Origin: Elmis aenea
Lineage: Eukaryota; Arthropoda; Insecta; Coleoptera; Elmidae
DNA length: 64,000 bases
Direction of reading: 5' to 3'
Assembly (NCBI GenBank): GCA_947652605.1
Contig: OX393576.1
Coordinates: 64,704,966-64,768,965, forward strand
Shown: piece after piece, positions 1 through 12,742 of the stretch
Layout of the letters: each line of letters begins with the position of its first letter
Numbering within the stretch: position 1 is the stretch's first letter
Made by a program: the position numbers and the translations under genes
The notes under the pieces: model-generated
What the model saw: the letters and a program-made list of their open reading frames with translations, nothing else
What the model was told of the DNA's origin: nothing
Database searches by the model: none

Positions 1-1
1 A

Positions 2-3000
2 GAGCACGATGAGCATGATGATTTCCTTCCTGATGCAACTTTGGAAATTATTAAGGGCATCGGTCGCATGTTCTACATCATTTCTCCTTCTGAAACAACC
101 TTTCAGGAACCTAATCAAGTTCCAAAATTTTATAGACAAGTAAGTGAAACAAATCCATAATTTATAATTAAAATATAACATAATTGCCATGAAGGCAATT
201 TGTTAATGTCAGTTCATATTGACAGAGATAACTTAGATCGTCCTTAATAAATAACCTTAAGAGATTAATTGATTACTATTCAAATACAATATAAATTCAT
301 TGAGTTCTATTCAGTACTTGAAAACATTTATTTTTTATGTGCAGGCTTTACAATTTTGTAAATAGCGAGCTTAGCTGCCCCATATTTTTCAGTTTCAATT
401 AAATTTAAATTGTGGGCACATTACCTACAGTACAAAAATAATTTCCGCACGTTTTATAGTTATTTATAAATTCTCCACATTATCAAGAAAAATATTTAAT
501 GCCTTCTAAATCATTAACGTTTCCTTGTGCTGCTATTATAAACTGATAGAGGTTTTATTGCTTAACGAGGTAATAAAGTTTGTAATTATAATCGTCTCTT
601 AACTGTTTCATAATTTTACACAATTGAATACTTAAGTTTTTTGCAACGTTTGAAAACTATATTTTTCTGTATCATTAGTAAGGTAATAGGCAAATCATTA
701 AGATTTTGTTGTAGTAGTTTATACACAGGTTGTTTTTTTTTTGTAGCAGGACTTTAACTGTCGATACAAAAACTCATTTTAAAACGAATATTCCATATCA
801 ACATGGGTCCATAAACGCTTCATTTTAAAGATACAGGGTGTTGAAATTTTCGAAAAAATATCGATAATTTTTAACTGTTTCCCAACCAGTAGAAATATTT
901 AAACCGAATTTGGTATACAGCACCACCTTACAGGTTGACACATTCGGTGAGAATGTCAAGCGCCACAAGCAACCAGTGGCGGAGTTGTGGGGGTTCAGTT
1001 TTAATAAATTTTATAAAAAACTAGTTTAAATATATCTACTGGTTGGGAAACGGTTAAAAATTATCGATATTTTTTCGGAAATTTCAACACCCTGTATCTT
1101 TAAAATGAAGCATTTATGAACCCATGTTGATATGGAATATTCGCTTTAAAATAAGTTTTTGTATCGACTGTTAAAGTCCTGCTACAAAAAAGTGGACCAC
1201 CCTGTATATATGTTACATTTTTCACTTTAATTTTATATTCACAATGATAATAAATTGAAAAAAAAAATTCTTGACACATCTTGCAACAATAAACCATGCT
1301 AGAATTTAAAGGTTAATTAATTATATGTTGTTCGTAATAAAATATATAATTACATTTAATTGGTACATGTCACATATGTTAATAGATTTAATAAATGCAT
1401 TTCAGTTATTTCGAAAATTATGCTAAATAATAATTATATTATAAGTTAATTCATTAAGCTGGCAAATATGTGAACATTTTTATCTTTTGTAGACTATTAT
1501 TTTACATTATAAGTAGTAGCACGTACCAACAACCTTGTAAGTTACAGTTTTATGCCTATATCACTGTATACAATAACTTACAGTATATTCATCAGTGAGA
1601 TAACAGTAAATTTATTGATGAATTTCATTAGCCACTAAAAATTTACATTGTTATTGCTATAATCTTAATTAGCCTATCATCTTATTGTGCTGGAAAAATG
1701 CAAATAAAATATTTTTCCATTCTATTGTATGTTTTTTAAATTCTATTAAAAAACAATTTTTGAATAACTTTGCAAATATTTTTTTGTGTTGCACATTAAA
1801 AAAGTGTTAGGTGTGCGTTTATACAATCAACAAATTTAAGTTGTTTATCAAGTTTATTGACACGTATTTTTTTATTAGTGAATAATAATTAAAGGTGGAC
1901 CAAATAATGTAAACCAAAAAACCTGATTGATATCATAGAAAAATATTTACGACTCAACTGCTCAACTTGTTTTTAAAATGCGGAATGTGTAATGATAGAC
2001 TTTTAAAACAAATTAAATTAAAAAAATAAATAAAATAGCGGTAGAGCTACTATTTAATATTCATCAAAACATGTTTTTCTTTTAAATTAAATATCAAGAT
2101 TAAAGTTGTTTGTTAAGTACCAATTTGAGTTAGTAGCCATTGTTTTAAACACAATCGTGTTTTCACCTTTACAAATTTAATTACTGATAAAAGTATTTAT
2201 TTATTATGAAATTTTGAGAAATAATGTTTTGCACTTAAAATTGTTATTTTTTCAATATGCTTAATTCCAGCAAAAATAGATAACCTTCCTGTTTAATAGC
2301 CAGAAAATTTCGAAACGTTTTACAACACAATGTTATAAGACTTGCATATCATTCAAGATTTTTAAATGGAAATCATTATATTTCCGCTACAAATACTTTA
2401 ATCGCTTTGAAAATAAAATATGTTTGTTTTTAAGTATTTTACATAAACAATAGCTTATCCTAATCGACAATGATTTGTTAAATATATAAACATTGTCAGT
2501 TACGACGAATCAGTAAACTAAATCATCTTTCAGTTAATATCTACATATAATTTTAAGAAACGTTTTTTAACCTACTGCCTGTAAGATTAATTGAATCAAT
2601 ACTGATTTATTACTAGAACAGAGGGTGGTCCTTATTTTTGAACTTCAAATATTTTTATGCAGGACCCTCTCAATTTGTTCCTTTATGTAAATAATTACTT
2701 ACTGTAAAATTTGGGACCAATTAGTAAATATTAACCCGTGCCCCAAGCGGCTCCAAATCTGAAATAATTGTAAATAAGTTAAATTTCATAATTTGGCGAA
2801 TTTCATCATTTTGTTTGATGTATAAACAAACCCATTTCTACTGAGAAGACAAGTTTCAACTTGTCTGGCGCTTGTTGCACTGACTGATATTTTTTTCATT
2901 TTTTTTGCACCACGCACGACACATCATCTAATTGCATTGTGCCGAATAACGCGATCGTGATATAGTAGTAGAACTGAAATAAAAACTGTTCCATTCCCTA

Positions 3001-6000
3001 ACCAACCCGGCACATCAAAAAATGAGGAATATAGATAAACAGAAATAGAAAGTGTCAAAAAACAGAAGAGCTAGAAAAGGTATGTTGACTACTCGACTCT
3101 CAGCAGCTTTAGACAGGTGTAGCATCAGTTATGGGGATGCCGTTAATTTAAATCCAAATGAGTTATACATTAATCGTACATCCATTAAGAGACCTCGGTA
3201 AAGATTTCGTAAAACGATTTCACAGGATCTCCATCTCAAGTCAAAATTCAACGAATTGAATTTAAGCTTTGTGGTCATCCTTTAGGATTCCAAAATGCTA
3301 CCAGACATTACTGGATAAAACAATGTTGATCAATTTCCAGTCATAGCTTCAGCTCCTAACGTAGAACAGCATCTAAGAGCTCCCGAAATACTGACAGATA
3401 CTACAAATGAGATTTTAATTTATACTAAAAGTAAAATGAGGATTTTTCTTCCTGATGATTATCGAGAATTGTTGGAATTAACTATAATATTCTTAGGGAA
3501 GTCGCCGTTACGAGGAATATATTTATTTTCACCAACCTGGAGCATATCATTCACTTAGATAGATGGCCAAAGCCATATATGTATTGCTTAAAAATATATT
3601 TACTGAGACAGCAATTCTAATTAACTAAAAGGAAGGAAAATGCCGTGCGGCGAATTTGTTGTTTCATAATAAAATGTTATGCAAAGGCGTGGTTTCGGCT
3701 GCAAATGCGATTGAGGCTTCTCTTAACGATATCAATTTCCATTTAAAAAATTGGTAGTTTAAAAAATCGACGACCAATTAGTTGCAGAAATACCAATCAA
3801 AAAATGCATTAATCGTTTATGGTATTTGAGCGAAGAATCTATATTTGATGAAAGAATAAGTGACTAAGGGGGAAAAACTATAGCACAAAAGAGACTGCTG
3901 ACCGGAGAAACAGACGAAGAGGAAGAAATCAAACACAGACTACTTATTAAATAAGATGATTTGGAATCCTCCCTGAATAAAGATCGCCCCTTATAAATAT
4001 TTACAAATAAATTGAAAAAATTATTTGATAGGGTTAAAATTTCCTTAGATTTTCTGCAACTAGATCCTATGCATTGGAAAGATCAAGAAAGTTATGTAAA
4101 AGGAAGTTCAGTCATGAAATCTTTAAGAGTAGTAAATGATACAGCTGAAAGAAATGTGAAATTAATGTAAAAATTTTACTCTAAATTTACAAAGGACGAA
4201 TCTCAAAAACAATTTGTTTTAAAGTTATGCTAGTCGTCGATCGTATAATTAATTTTTTGTATTTTATAATTGCATTTTCTCTTACCAGAAGAAATATAAA
4301 ACTTGGAACTTGTAAAATAAATAAGCAGGTTATATATACACAAAATTGGTACTTATATTTGACGCACAAGTTTTAGCCAATAAAAATAATTCTATTAAGA
4401 TTTAGGGTCGATGGGGCACGGGTTAATGGTATCTAATCGATGACAAACTTTGTAGCTGTTATTTTTTTGTATAAAGGAAGAGAAGTGAGGGGTCCTACCA
4501 TTCAAAATTAACAAAAGAATCCCTATATAAATAAGGACCACCCTATATGAACACACTAGCTTATAATTTTTTTAAGTTAATTAATATATTAGCAAAAAAT
4601 GTTTGATTCTATATTTATTTTTTTCAGCTTTAATGAACATTATTACATTTCTTTTACCATATATATTTTTATTTCTAGGCGTGGCCATATTTTCTTCTGT
4701 TCATTGTACTCGAAAATATCATCCTATGGGTAGACAAAAAACCAACACTTCGATTAAATGATGGATTGACAAGTTTATCCCATGGTTTAATCCAGGAAAT
4801 TGGAAGGTGCGTAAAAGCTTCATAAAATTTCGACAGAAGCATATTACAACACGTTTAATTAATTAAAAAAGTGTTTCTCTGTTAGCACAAATAATTCTTA
4901 CTTAGTTTATTTATTAAAAACATTATTTATTTGTTATTCGTTTCATATCTCTCTAACTTTATCATTTTATTTGAAGGAATGACCGGTAAATTATAAATTA
5001 TTATGAATGTAACGAAAAAACAAATAATGTCAGTAAGTTAGCTACCCCTATAATGAAATTTAGTCACATTCAAATCATTATAACGTGATATATCTGGCTC
5101 TCAAAGTTATCCTAGTTAAAAGCGAGTTAATTAACTAACCGTTCCATTATCATTTATCACATGAATTGGAATTGAAATTGCAAAGTTTTGTGCTTTTACA
5201 CTAATTATTAAGTCTGAATGGTTCGTTTGATAAAACTTTGCCCATTAAACACCATGGTTCTACAGAGAATTTTTATTTTTCATGCTACACAGGACTATTA
5301 CTTTATCTTCGTGTGTAATCAAATTAAGATGAAATCTTCGTTGCAGGCTTATATTTCGAGGAGCAGAAAGTTATATGTACATGTACATCTACGCAAATTT
5401 TCGGTTAGTGGATTTGCCCTGGAATAATTCGTGTACCTGGTATTTGGCAGCAATTGGGGTTGATTTCTGTTATTATTGGGTCCATAGAGCATGTCATGGT
5501 AAAATAAAAATCGTATTTTTATATTAACTTGGACTAAAATTAGGATGTTTTAGAAATTCACATACTTTGGGCCCAGCATCAAGTGCATCATAGTTCTGAA
5601 GAATTTAATTTAGTAGTAGGCTTGCGACAATCACTTGTACAGGGATGGTGTGGATTTGTAAGTACATACATATTATGTTAAAAAGTAATTTTCTATAAGT
5701 TCTTGCGATATACAGGGTGTTTCTGAACGATAAAGCATAATTTCTACTGGTGAATCTACATTGAAAGGACGATTTAGCCCACCATGCCCTATAGAAAGTT
5801 GCACCGTTGCTAAGTTACAGCCCCATGAAGAGGAGATGAAAAATTGTTGTTTTATTGATAAATGAAGAACGCTTTGACCTACAACATTAATTTATATTTG
5901 GCTCGTATTCTACAATAGGCAAGCGTGTTTTTATTTATAATTTTGAGTGAAATCCCACCATAGGGGGCGCTACAATCGATAATAGCAGATAAATAACCTG

Positions 6001-9000
6001 CTGTATTTTTTTTTGTCGATCGCAATTTCAATTTTTTATTTTAACAGTGGGATAGGTAGGTAGGTCTAAAATGTACATTTTTAGTAACTTAAAGTTTTTT
6101 GATAGGAACCATCGTTTTGGAGAAAAACTCGATACTATTAAATTATAACTCCGAGATTTATTGAAAATATTTAACAAAATTATGTTTTATACTCGATATT
6201 ATGAGTTTTTCTCCAAAAGGATGGTTCCTATCAAAAAACTTTAAGGTACTAAAAATGTACATTTTAGACCTACCTATCCGACTGTTAAAATAAAAAATTG
6301 AAATTACGATCGACAAAAAAAAATACAGCAGGTGATTTCTGTGCTATTATCGATTGTAGCGCCCCCTTTGGTGGGATTTCACTCAAACATGCATAAAAAC
6401 ACGCTTCCCTATTGTAGAATGCGTGTCAAATATAAATGTTGTAGGTCAAAGCGTTCTTGATTTATCAATAAAACAACAATTTTTCATCTCCTTCTCATGG
6501 GGCTGTAACTTAGCAAAGATGCAACTTTCTATAAGGCATGATTAAATCGTCCTATTTTTCAATGTAGATTCACCAGTAGAAATTATGCTTCATCGTTCAG
6601 AAACACCCTGTACAGGGTGTCCCCATTATCGGTGCAAACATTTTAAGTGGCGATAGAGGACCTTTATCTAAGAAAAAATTTCAAGTTAAACTTTTTCCTA
6701 AAATCAAATGCTAAGCAGATATCAACACTTACTTGATTTTTTTACACTTCTGCATTTAAAAGACTCTGTCGCCAAAAATGTCAATTTTATTGTGAAATAT
6801 CTTAATGCCTTTTAATAGAGCATGAAATTCTCTACAAAATTGGTTACAATTTTTTTTTGTCTACAGGCAATGGTTTAAAGGTTATAAAGCAGTTTGTACA
6901 AAAAAATGTTAAAAATTTAATAACTTTAATTGTTTCTTAAACTTTGCAACCGCTGTATCTTTAAAACGAAAGGTCGTACAGGCCATTCCAGGTAGCAAAT
7001 TTTATGGGCTACAACTTGGGTCAGGTGAAAGTTTTCGAAAAATCAAACCGATTTTCCGGAAAAGCTGAAAATAAGGAACAGAGTATAAAAATGAAATTTA
7101 AAATATATGCACCGATAACGGAGACACCCTGTATTTAACGTTTAAAGTATTTCAATTAAAAAACATTGTTTTAATTTGGTTAGAAAGTGATTGTGTTTCT
7201 AGAACAAAATGTTTTTCATGACCTATGTCTTAAATTGCACCGAGTCTGTAGACTACTAAGAGATTAAAGTATGTCGTTTGTTAATAAACAAGCTTCTAAA
7301 CTAAGTAAATGTTTGTGCAAATACTTATTACCAGTAAAGCGACAAACATGGTTAACATATCATTTCATCACCACCTACTAATGCATTAACAACTACTGCT
7401 TGTATTGGCGATGTGCATGTTGTGTATTTAATAAATAACGATAGTTTACATTAGAGAGATATTTTGCACTAAAAGTAAATTTTTATTTGTAGTCATGATA
7501 TATTGACCTTTAGGAGTAAATAAACTACTTAACCGACAAAGGCTGAATTTAATAGGTTATCTGATACTTTTTTGCTTAATTACACATCCAATCGTAGGAT
7601 GTAGCTTTAAACATTTAATTCCGCGTTTAATCAACTACATTATCGCTAGATAACGAACAAAAATACAATTGTAAGCGAATTATGTTAAACTTGTTATGAC
7701 TGTTTTTTGTAAAAAAAATAAATAATTTAATTGTTTATGGTTACAAGATAATTGTTGCTTGCAGATATTTTATCTTCCACTTGCTGTAGCCATTCCTCCT
7801 GCACATTTTATAACTCACCAACAATTTAATTTGCTTTATCAATTTTGGATTCACACCAAAGCTATCAAGACTTTAGGGCCGCTGGAATATATATTCAACA
7901 CCCCAAATCACCACAGAGTTCATCATGGTAAGTTTGATACGAAGAAGTGTGATTAAATGTGTTCTAATATTTTCTTTTTGTTGCAGGCAGCAATATTCAT
8001 TGTCTCGATAAAAATTATGGTGGTGTCCTAATAATTTGGGATAGAATGTTTGGTACATTTGCAAAGGAATGTAAAGATGAAGAAATTATTTATGGCTTGG
8101 TGTACAATCAACCATCATTTAATCCAATACACTTGCAGGTAAAATAATAATTACATCTTCTTAATCGGTTTCTCTTGTACCTTTCGGTGTCGAGGTGTTT
8201 CTGTGTTATGTTTCTCCACTCTTGCCTATCGTTAGCTAATTGTGGCACATCTTTCCAGCTGACTCGTTTTTCTTCTAGTCTCTGCCTCTCTTCTTTTTCC
8301 CATTTTATTCTTGGTCTTCCTCTATCTGTATTTTCCATCCTATTTTCGCCTATCAACTTTCTGGCATGCGTAGTAAATGTCCAAGCCATCTTAACTGATT
8401 CGTCTCCATCGTTTTCTTAATATTTGTTACTCCTAGGTTTTTTCGAATTTTTTCCTTACTGATTTTATCGATCAGTCTACATCCCTCTATTCTTCTCAAA
8501 AATCTCATTTCCTGTGCCTGTATTCTTTGTTTTTGTGTTAGTGTCCAAGTTTCTGAACTGTACTTGAGAATGGGTACGTACACTGCATTAAAAACTCGCG
8601 TCTTCGTTTCTTTTGATATTTCCTTCTTACTTATCAAACATTTATTAGTGGTGTAGGAAAATTTCGTCGCTGCCGCTATTCTGTTATTCAGATCTTCCTC
8701 CAATTTATCATACTCTGCATTTATTGTTCCCCTAAATATTTAAAATTTGCTACCTGCTCTATCTTTTTTTTGGTCTAGCATAATTTTGTAACTGGTTCAT
8801 GATTTTTCGCTATAACTATAACCTTTGTCTTTGTTATATTTATATTCATATTATATCTACTTAATGTATCTGCCCATACGTCTAGATTAAATTGCAAGTC
8901 TTTTTCGCTTTTAGCTAATAGCACCACATCATCTGCAAAGGCTGATTCTGTTTAGGATATTGGTTTTAGTTTATTCCAACCCCAGAAGGCTTTCTTTGTG

Positions 9001-12000
9001 TTTTGCTTACATTCTTTAATTATTTTATCCATAAGAACTATAAAGAGCAGTGGACTTAATGTCCCTCCTTGTCTTACTCCCACTGTTGTTATAAATCCCT
9101 GGATAGGTGTACTGCTGTTATGGGTTCGCACATAATTTCTGCTACTCTTATATAAACTCTTAAGCTGGATCCACATCAATAAAAATGTGCGTTGTGCGTT
9201 GTATTTGACACAAATTTGCTCGTGTTTGTCGAAATTTTTGTTGGTGTGGACTGTGCGCCGCATAGAAATGCACGCAAATAATTTCGTGAAGAACAACGCA
9301 CGCTATCCATCGTGCTGTCGGTTTTTAGTCAACTTCAAAGAGATTTGCGCCGCACAGTCTTGTCAATGTGGACTTGATTTTGAGTGCATTGTTCTGCATA
9401 AACAAACGTGCACAAGTGGATTCGGCCGTTCAACGCACAAGATAACTATTTGCGTGGTAAAATACTTGACCAGATTTAAATTTGCGCAGCAAATGTTTGT
9501 GTTGAATTTGAAATACAAAATACAACATACATTTTTATTGATGTGGATCCAGCTTTACAGGCGTTTAATAATCCTTCTCCCACTCTACTTTGTTTCAATA
9601 TCTTCCAGATCTTTTCCCTAGGCACTCTATCGAAGGCTTTTGAAAGATCGATAGAGCACAAGTACACTATCTTTGAGTTTTCCATTGTTTTTTCACTTAA
9701 CTGTTAACGTAAAAATTTGATCCGGCGTGCTTCTACCCGGTCTAAAGCCACATAGCGCCTCTTCCAAATTTCTTTAGAAATGGCTCCTTAATCTCTTCAA
9801 AATTTCTTAATATAATTTTTCTACTACACTAAGTAGAGATATGCGTCTATAGTTTTCGCATTTTTTACTATTGCCAGTCTCGAATATCGGTAATATAACA
9901 AATACCTACCAGTCCTTTGAAAAATCTTTTTCCTGCCATGCTTTATTTACTATTCTTAGCAGCATTTTTTTTCCATCTACTCCCATGTACTTAATCATTT
10001 CAGGTAAAACGCAATCATAATTACATTACACGCATAATAAACGTCGTTATAACTGTTTTTTTTTCCTTCAATAATACGTATTTATAAAACTAGTTTCTCC
10101 ATGCTTTGGTTGTATTTGCTATTTATAATACTGAATCAATATAGGGATAAATAATTCATAAGTTAAAATGATATTTGTAAAATCTTCTTCTGTTTTATTC
10201 TACGATCTTTCAAACGTACCTACATTATTATTCTCTCCCCATTTAAAATGGCTTTACCACAAGCTTCAGGACATATTTCAGACCTTTGTGAGACATGCTA
10301 ACGTATTATTTAAAGCTAATGTGACAAAGCACACCTACTAGCTTTATATGGATAAGGGAAACTTAGCATATGCTTTTTCTGGTTTGTTTTGATTACATTA
10401 CCTTAAGCAAGTAGTGTATATCATCATAACTACAATTATAAACATGTATTTTTTTCTTGCAGACGTTCTACACCGAATACGTGATCCAAAAGTTCAATCA
10501 AATGAGAGGATGGAGACATAAATTAGCAGCAATATTTTATGGGCCTAGCTGGCAGCCTGGTAAACCCCGACTTGGTCTCGAAGAAGATAAGATTAAAGTA
10601 AGTATTCATTCTTCACATGTTGTCTAAGTACCATAAGGTACAACAATATTGCAAAATGTTATGGATACGATCTAATACATATTTTAAATTATTGCAGGTC
10701 GTTACTAGAGAGAAATATGACGTGAAATTGCCAATGTGGTGCAATATATATCTTTTATTACACTTTTGTGTTGTTATTTATGGATTCCAAGAACTAACAA
10801 AAAGACATTTGGTGAGTTTCACTGCTTAGTTTATTTTAAATGCTATCTATTATTTTGCACTCTATGAAATTCAGTTTTGTTCGATTATTTTAATTTAAAA
10901 AATTGCACGAGACATATTGGTTGGATTATTTTTGTTTAAATGATTTTTTTTTTCAAGTACACTGCTAGGTTGCTGTGTACCTTGTTATGGTTTAAATTTC
11001 ACTGTACTCCCCACAGAATTCTTCATTTCACGTTAAACACCAGCTAGTTTGGTAATGTGCAGGATAATGTTATATATTATTTATCACTTTTATCGAATTT
11101 GTATTACATGAAAATCATTCAAGCAGTTTATACTTAAACAAGTTTTACGATGTAGACAAAGACGTGTGTATAAAATGGAAACATAGTTACAAAATGTGAG
11201 AATAAACCCAGCTGACATATTTATGGTGAAGATATAAATCTTACAAATGTTTTTTAGTGCACCTAACACACAAACAAAACATTTTTAACACATAAAACGT
11301 ATCCAGGACTGTAACTTACATTTATCTTGAGGTCATTACATACTTTATGAATCCTTATTAATGTCCAAACAAAATATAACAGCATCACTTAAGCTTATAA
11401 AGTTATCAACATTTGTATTTATATCTGAGTGGCCCTTCAAAGTATTAATTTAGCACAGGTGTTGTATGAGCAGTAGCGTAGCTAGAGGGAGGGCGAGGTG
11501 GACGGTCCGCCCCGGGCGGCACGTTTTTTGGGTCGGCAGTTTTCATTTACCCAAATGAGGTAAAAATTAAATTTCGGGGCAATGAAGGAACAGTAGATAG
11601 TAGATATAATAACCAGTACCGGCACTAGCGCTATTAAATTCATAAAAATTTATTAAAAAAAGGAAACGGGTTAGTCGACCTGGCTACACTGGAAACCCGC
11701 CCCCTTGTAATGACGAAATTCCAAGTAATAAAATTTATGATAGGGTACCAACCGTTCAATAAAATTATGAAACATTTCATTTATTTTAGACATTAAATTC
11801 CATGCATTTTTAAACTCTATTGTGACAGGGATTTTTCACTTCCGTTCTATTTCAAACATTTGGTTTGAGGTATAAGTCCCTTTCTATATTAACCAAGCGT
11901 CGCATAGCAATAACATTTGTCTAATTATTTGTAAATGGATACGTACAAAAGTTTCGGACAGTGGTAAGAGAACTTTCAAATCATACGACACCAGAAACAG

Positions 12001-12587
12001 ACTGACGATTTTTTATTACTTGTAGGTACATAAAATTATTTTTGGGAAGTTTTTAAGTACCTGATAAAAATATTGGTCGTACGCGACTGGCCTAAGTGCG
12101 TACACAAATGTGGCAGATCTTTAGCTACGCCACTGTGTATTAACGAGGCTTTTATCTGTGTTATAGTTCTTAATGTAATTTATGTTTAGCGTTTGCAAAA
12201 GATAAAAGTTTAACAATGAATTTAAATTTAATTTCTTTGTATGATTTTACGTTTTTGTTTATGAACTGTGAGAGGGTAAAACAAGTTTTATTAACATTGA
12301 TTATGTTGTTACAGGGAATGAATCCATTGTCAGTAATTGGATTCGGGTGTTACATAATTGGATCTCTAACAACCATTGGCATGCTATTCGACAATAGGCC
12401 TCATGCTTGTATACTAGAACTACTGCGATGTATGTTGCTTGTTACTGCTGTTCAAAGGATCGACTTTATTGATATTGATGGCAGGATCCTTCTATCAGTG
12501 GAAGTCTTCTTTTTCTTATCAGGCCTATTCTGGTTATTACAAAGTGCAAAAATCTTACAAATTACCACTAAAATTAAAGTAAAATAA
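2..12587 (+). CDS. AGMO: Alkylglycerol monooxygenase, nine exons, 5' end missing
   Basis: Exons, all with GT/AG borders and matching phases: 2-139, 4679-4806, 5347-5498, 5554-5657, 7765-7927, 7987-8138, 10463-10597, 10698-10811, 12315-12587 (TAA stop). Together they encode about 451 residues; vertebrate AGMO is about 445, so little beyond the start codon and a short N-terminus is missing. Family knowledge: AGMO is a tetrahydrobiopterin-dependent membrane enzyme of the ER, of the fatty acid hydroxylase superfamily, that cleaves the ether bond of alkylglycerols. Seen: histidine motifs HRACH (end of exon 3), HQVHH (exon 4) and HHRVHH (end of exon 5), expected di-iron ligands; conserved blocks [31 protein letters not shown] and [13 protein letters not shown]; hydrophobic segments in exons 2, 5, 8 and 9. 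No frameshift or internal stop was seen, so the gene looks functional. Identification is by recognition of motifs and order. Confidence 0.93.
140..721. other. Start of AGMO intron 1, unassigned
   Basis: AT-rich intron sequence after the GTAAGT donor at 140. No coding, RNA or repeat structure was recognised. Confidence 0.5.
722..1206. mobile_element. Foldback MITE with CAGGGTG-type ends (AGMO intron 1)
   Basis: The two halves are inverted copies: GTAGCAGGACTTTAAC near 743 returns as its reverse complement near 1180, and AACCAGTAGA/TCTACTGGTT flank the loop. The right end reads GGACCACCCTGTA; the left end is degenerate (TACACAGGTTG). TA dinucleotides border it. Arms are about 180 bp with a loop of about 130 bp. 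No coding capacity; a non-autonomous element of Tc1/mariner type is inferred from the TA target. Confidence 0.8.
1207..2621. other. AGMO intron 1, unassigned
   Basis: Very AT-rich with many short stops in all frames. No feature could be supported. Confidence 0.5.
2622..4544 (+). mobile_element. Decayed DNA transposon, about 1.9 kb
   Basis: Ends are inverted: AGGGTGGTCCTTATTT at 2622 and its complement ending at 4544. A subterminal pair, TTAACCCGTGCCCC near 2732 and GGGGCACGGGTTAA near 4413, is also inverted. The interior carries a broken ORF (separate entry). I could not define a target-site duplication or superfamily. Confidence 0.7.
3005..4232 (+). pseudogene. Broken transposon-encoded ORF of unassigned family
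   Basis: Reading across frames gives recognisable segments separated by stops and shifts: a serine/threonine-rich start ([16 protein letters not shown]), then [36 protein letters not shown], and a C-terminal [13 protein letters not shown] followed by [13 protein letters not shown]. The block combination resembles a repetitive uncharacterised protein family I have seen in arthropod genomes; no function should be assumed. At least four stops make it a pseudogene. It sits between the terminal inverted repeats at 2622 and 4544, which suggests it is, or was, the element's transposase. Confidence 0.55.
4807..5346. other. AGMO intron 2, unassigned
   Basis: AT-rich intron with no recognised element. 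Confidence 0.5.
5711..6612. mobile_element. Near-perfect palindromic foldback element, 0.9 kb (AGMO intron 4)
   Basis: It starts TACAGGGTGTTTCTGAACG at 5711 and ends with the inverted copy at 6612. The arms, about 440 bp each, can be matched along their length (for example GCCCCATGAAGAGGAGATG near 5819 against CATCTCCTTCTCATGGGGC near 6485). The loop is only a few tens of bases near 6150. No ORF. Flanked by TA. Confidence 0.85.
6611..7133. mobile_element. CAGGGTG-ended MITE abutting the previous element
   Basis: Begins TACAGGGTGTCCCCATTATC at 6611 and ends with the matching inverted end at 7133 (ATAACGGAGACACCCTGTA). It shares its TA with the element on its left. Terminal repeats are about 28 bp; the interior is AT-rich and non-coding. 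Confidence 0.8.
7134..7764. other. End of AGMO intron 4, unassigned
   Basis: AT-rich intron ending in TTGCTTGCAG before exon 5. Nothing else recognised. Confidence 0.5.
8147..10026 (-). mobile_element. 5'-truncated LINE with target-site duplication (AGMO intron 6)
   Basis: A 10-base direct repeat ATAATTACAT at 8147-8156 and 10017-10026 brackets a minus-strand non-LTR retrotransposon, 8157-10016. Coding blocks in order on the minus strand: [73 protein letters not shown], and a C-terminal [13 protein letters not shown] with [12 protein letters not shown]. These are reverse-transcriptase fingers and palm plus the C-terminal tail. The 3' end carries AAGAAG repeats. Frames are broken, and a MITE interrupts the RT at 9163-9554. 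The clade was not assigned with certainty. Confidence 0.88.
9160..9557. mobile_element. MITE inserted in the LINE RT, TTA target duplication
   Basis: Element 9163-9554 (392 bp) has terminal inverted repeats beginning AGCTGGATCCACATCAATAA on both ends, matched over about 26 bases. TTA is duplicated at 9160-9162 and 9555-9557. Removing the element and one TTA rejoins the LINE reading frame through ACKSLYK. A three-base TTA duplication is typical of PIF/Harbinger elements; that assignment is inferred since there is no transposase. Confidence 0.85.
10027..10462. other. End of AGMO intron 6, unassigned
   Basis: AT-rich remainder of the intron, ending TTTTTCTTGCAG. No feature recognised. Confidence 0.5.
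10812..11470. other. AGMO intron 8, first part, unassigned
   Basis: AT-rich intron without recognised elements before the hAT-like insertion. Confidence 0.5.
11463..12143. mobile_element. Non-autonomous hAT-like element (AGMO intron 8)
   Basis: Element 11471-12135 begins CAGTAGCGTAGCTAGAG and ends TTTAGCTACGCCACTG, the end type usual for hAT transposons. The flanking 8-mers TGTATGAG (11463-11470) and TGTATTAA (12136-12143) look like a diverged 8-base target duplication. There is no ORF of note. The 5' part has a GC-rich patch (CCGCCCCGGGCGGC) that stands out from its surroundings. Confidence 0.8.
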
Positions 12588-12742
12588 ATATTGGCGTCGC
12601 TGAGATTTGTGAATTATTGTTGAAATTAATAAGTTCCTTGTTCATCAAAAAGTGTTAAATGTGATAGCATATTTATTAATTTATTGCACTATTTTTAAGT
12701 AGCTGTTGCAAACTGAAGTATTTTTAGTAAACCAAAAATAAA
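12583..12742 (+). terminator. AGMO 3' UTR with candidate polyadenylation signals
   Basis: One AATAAA overlaps the AGMO stop codon (12583-12588) and a second lies at 12737-12742, about 150 bases past the stop, which is the more plausible signal. Use of either is inferred. Confidence 0.45.
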
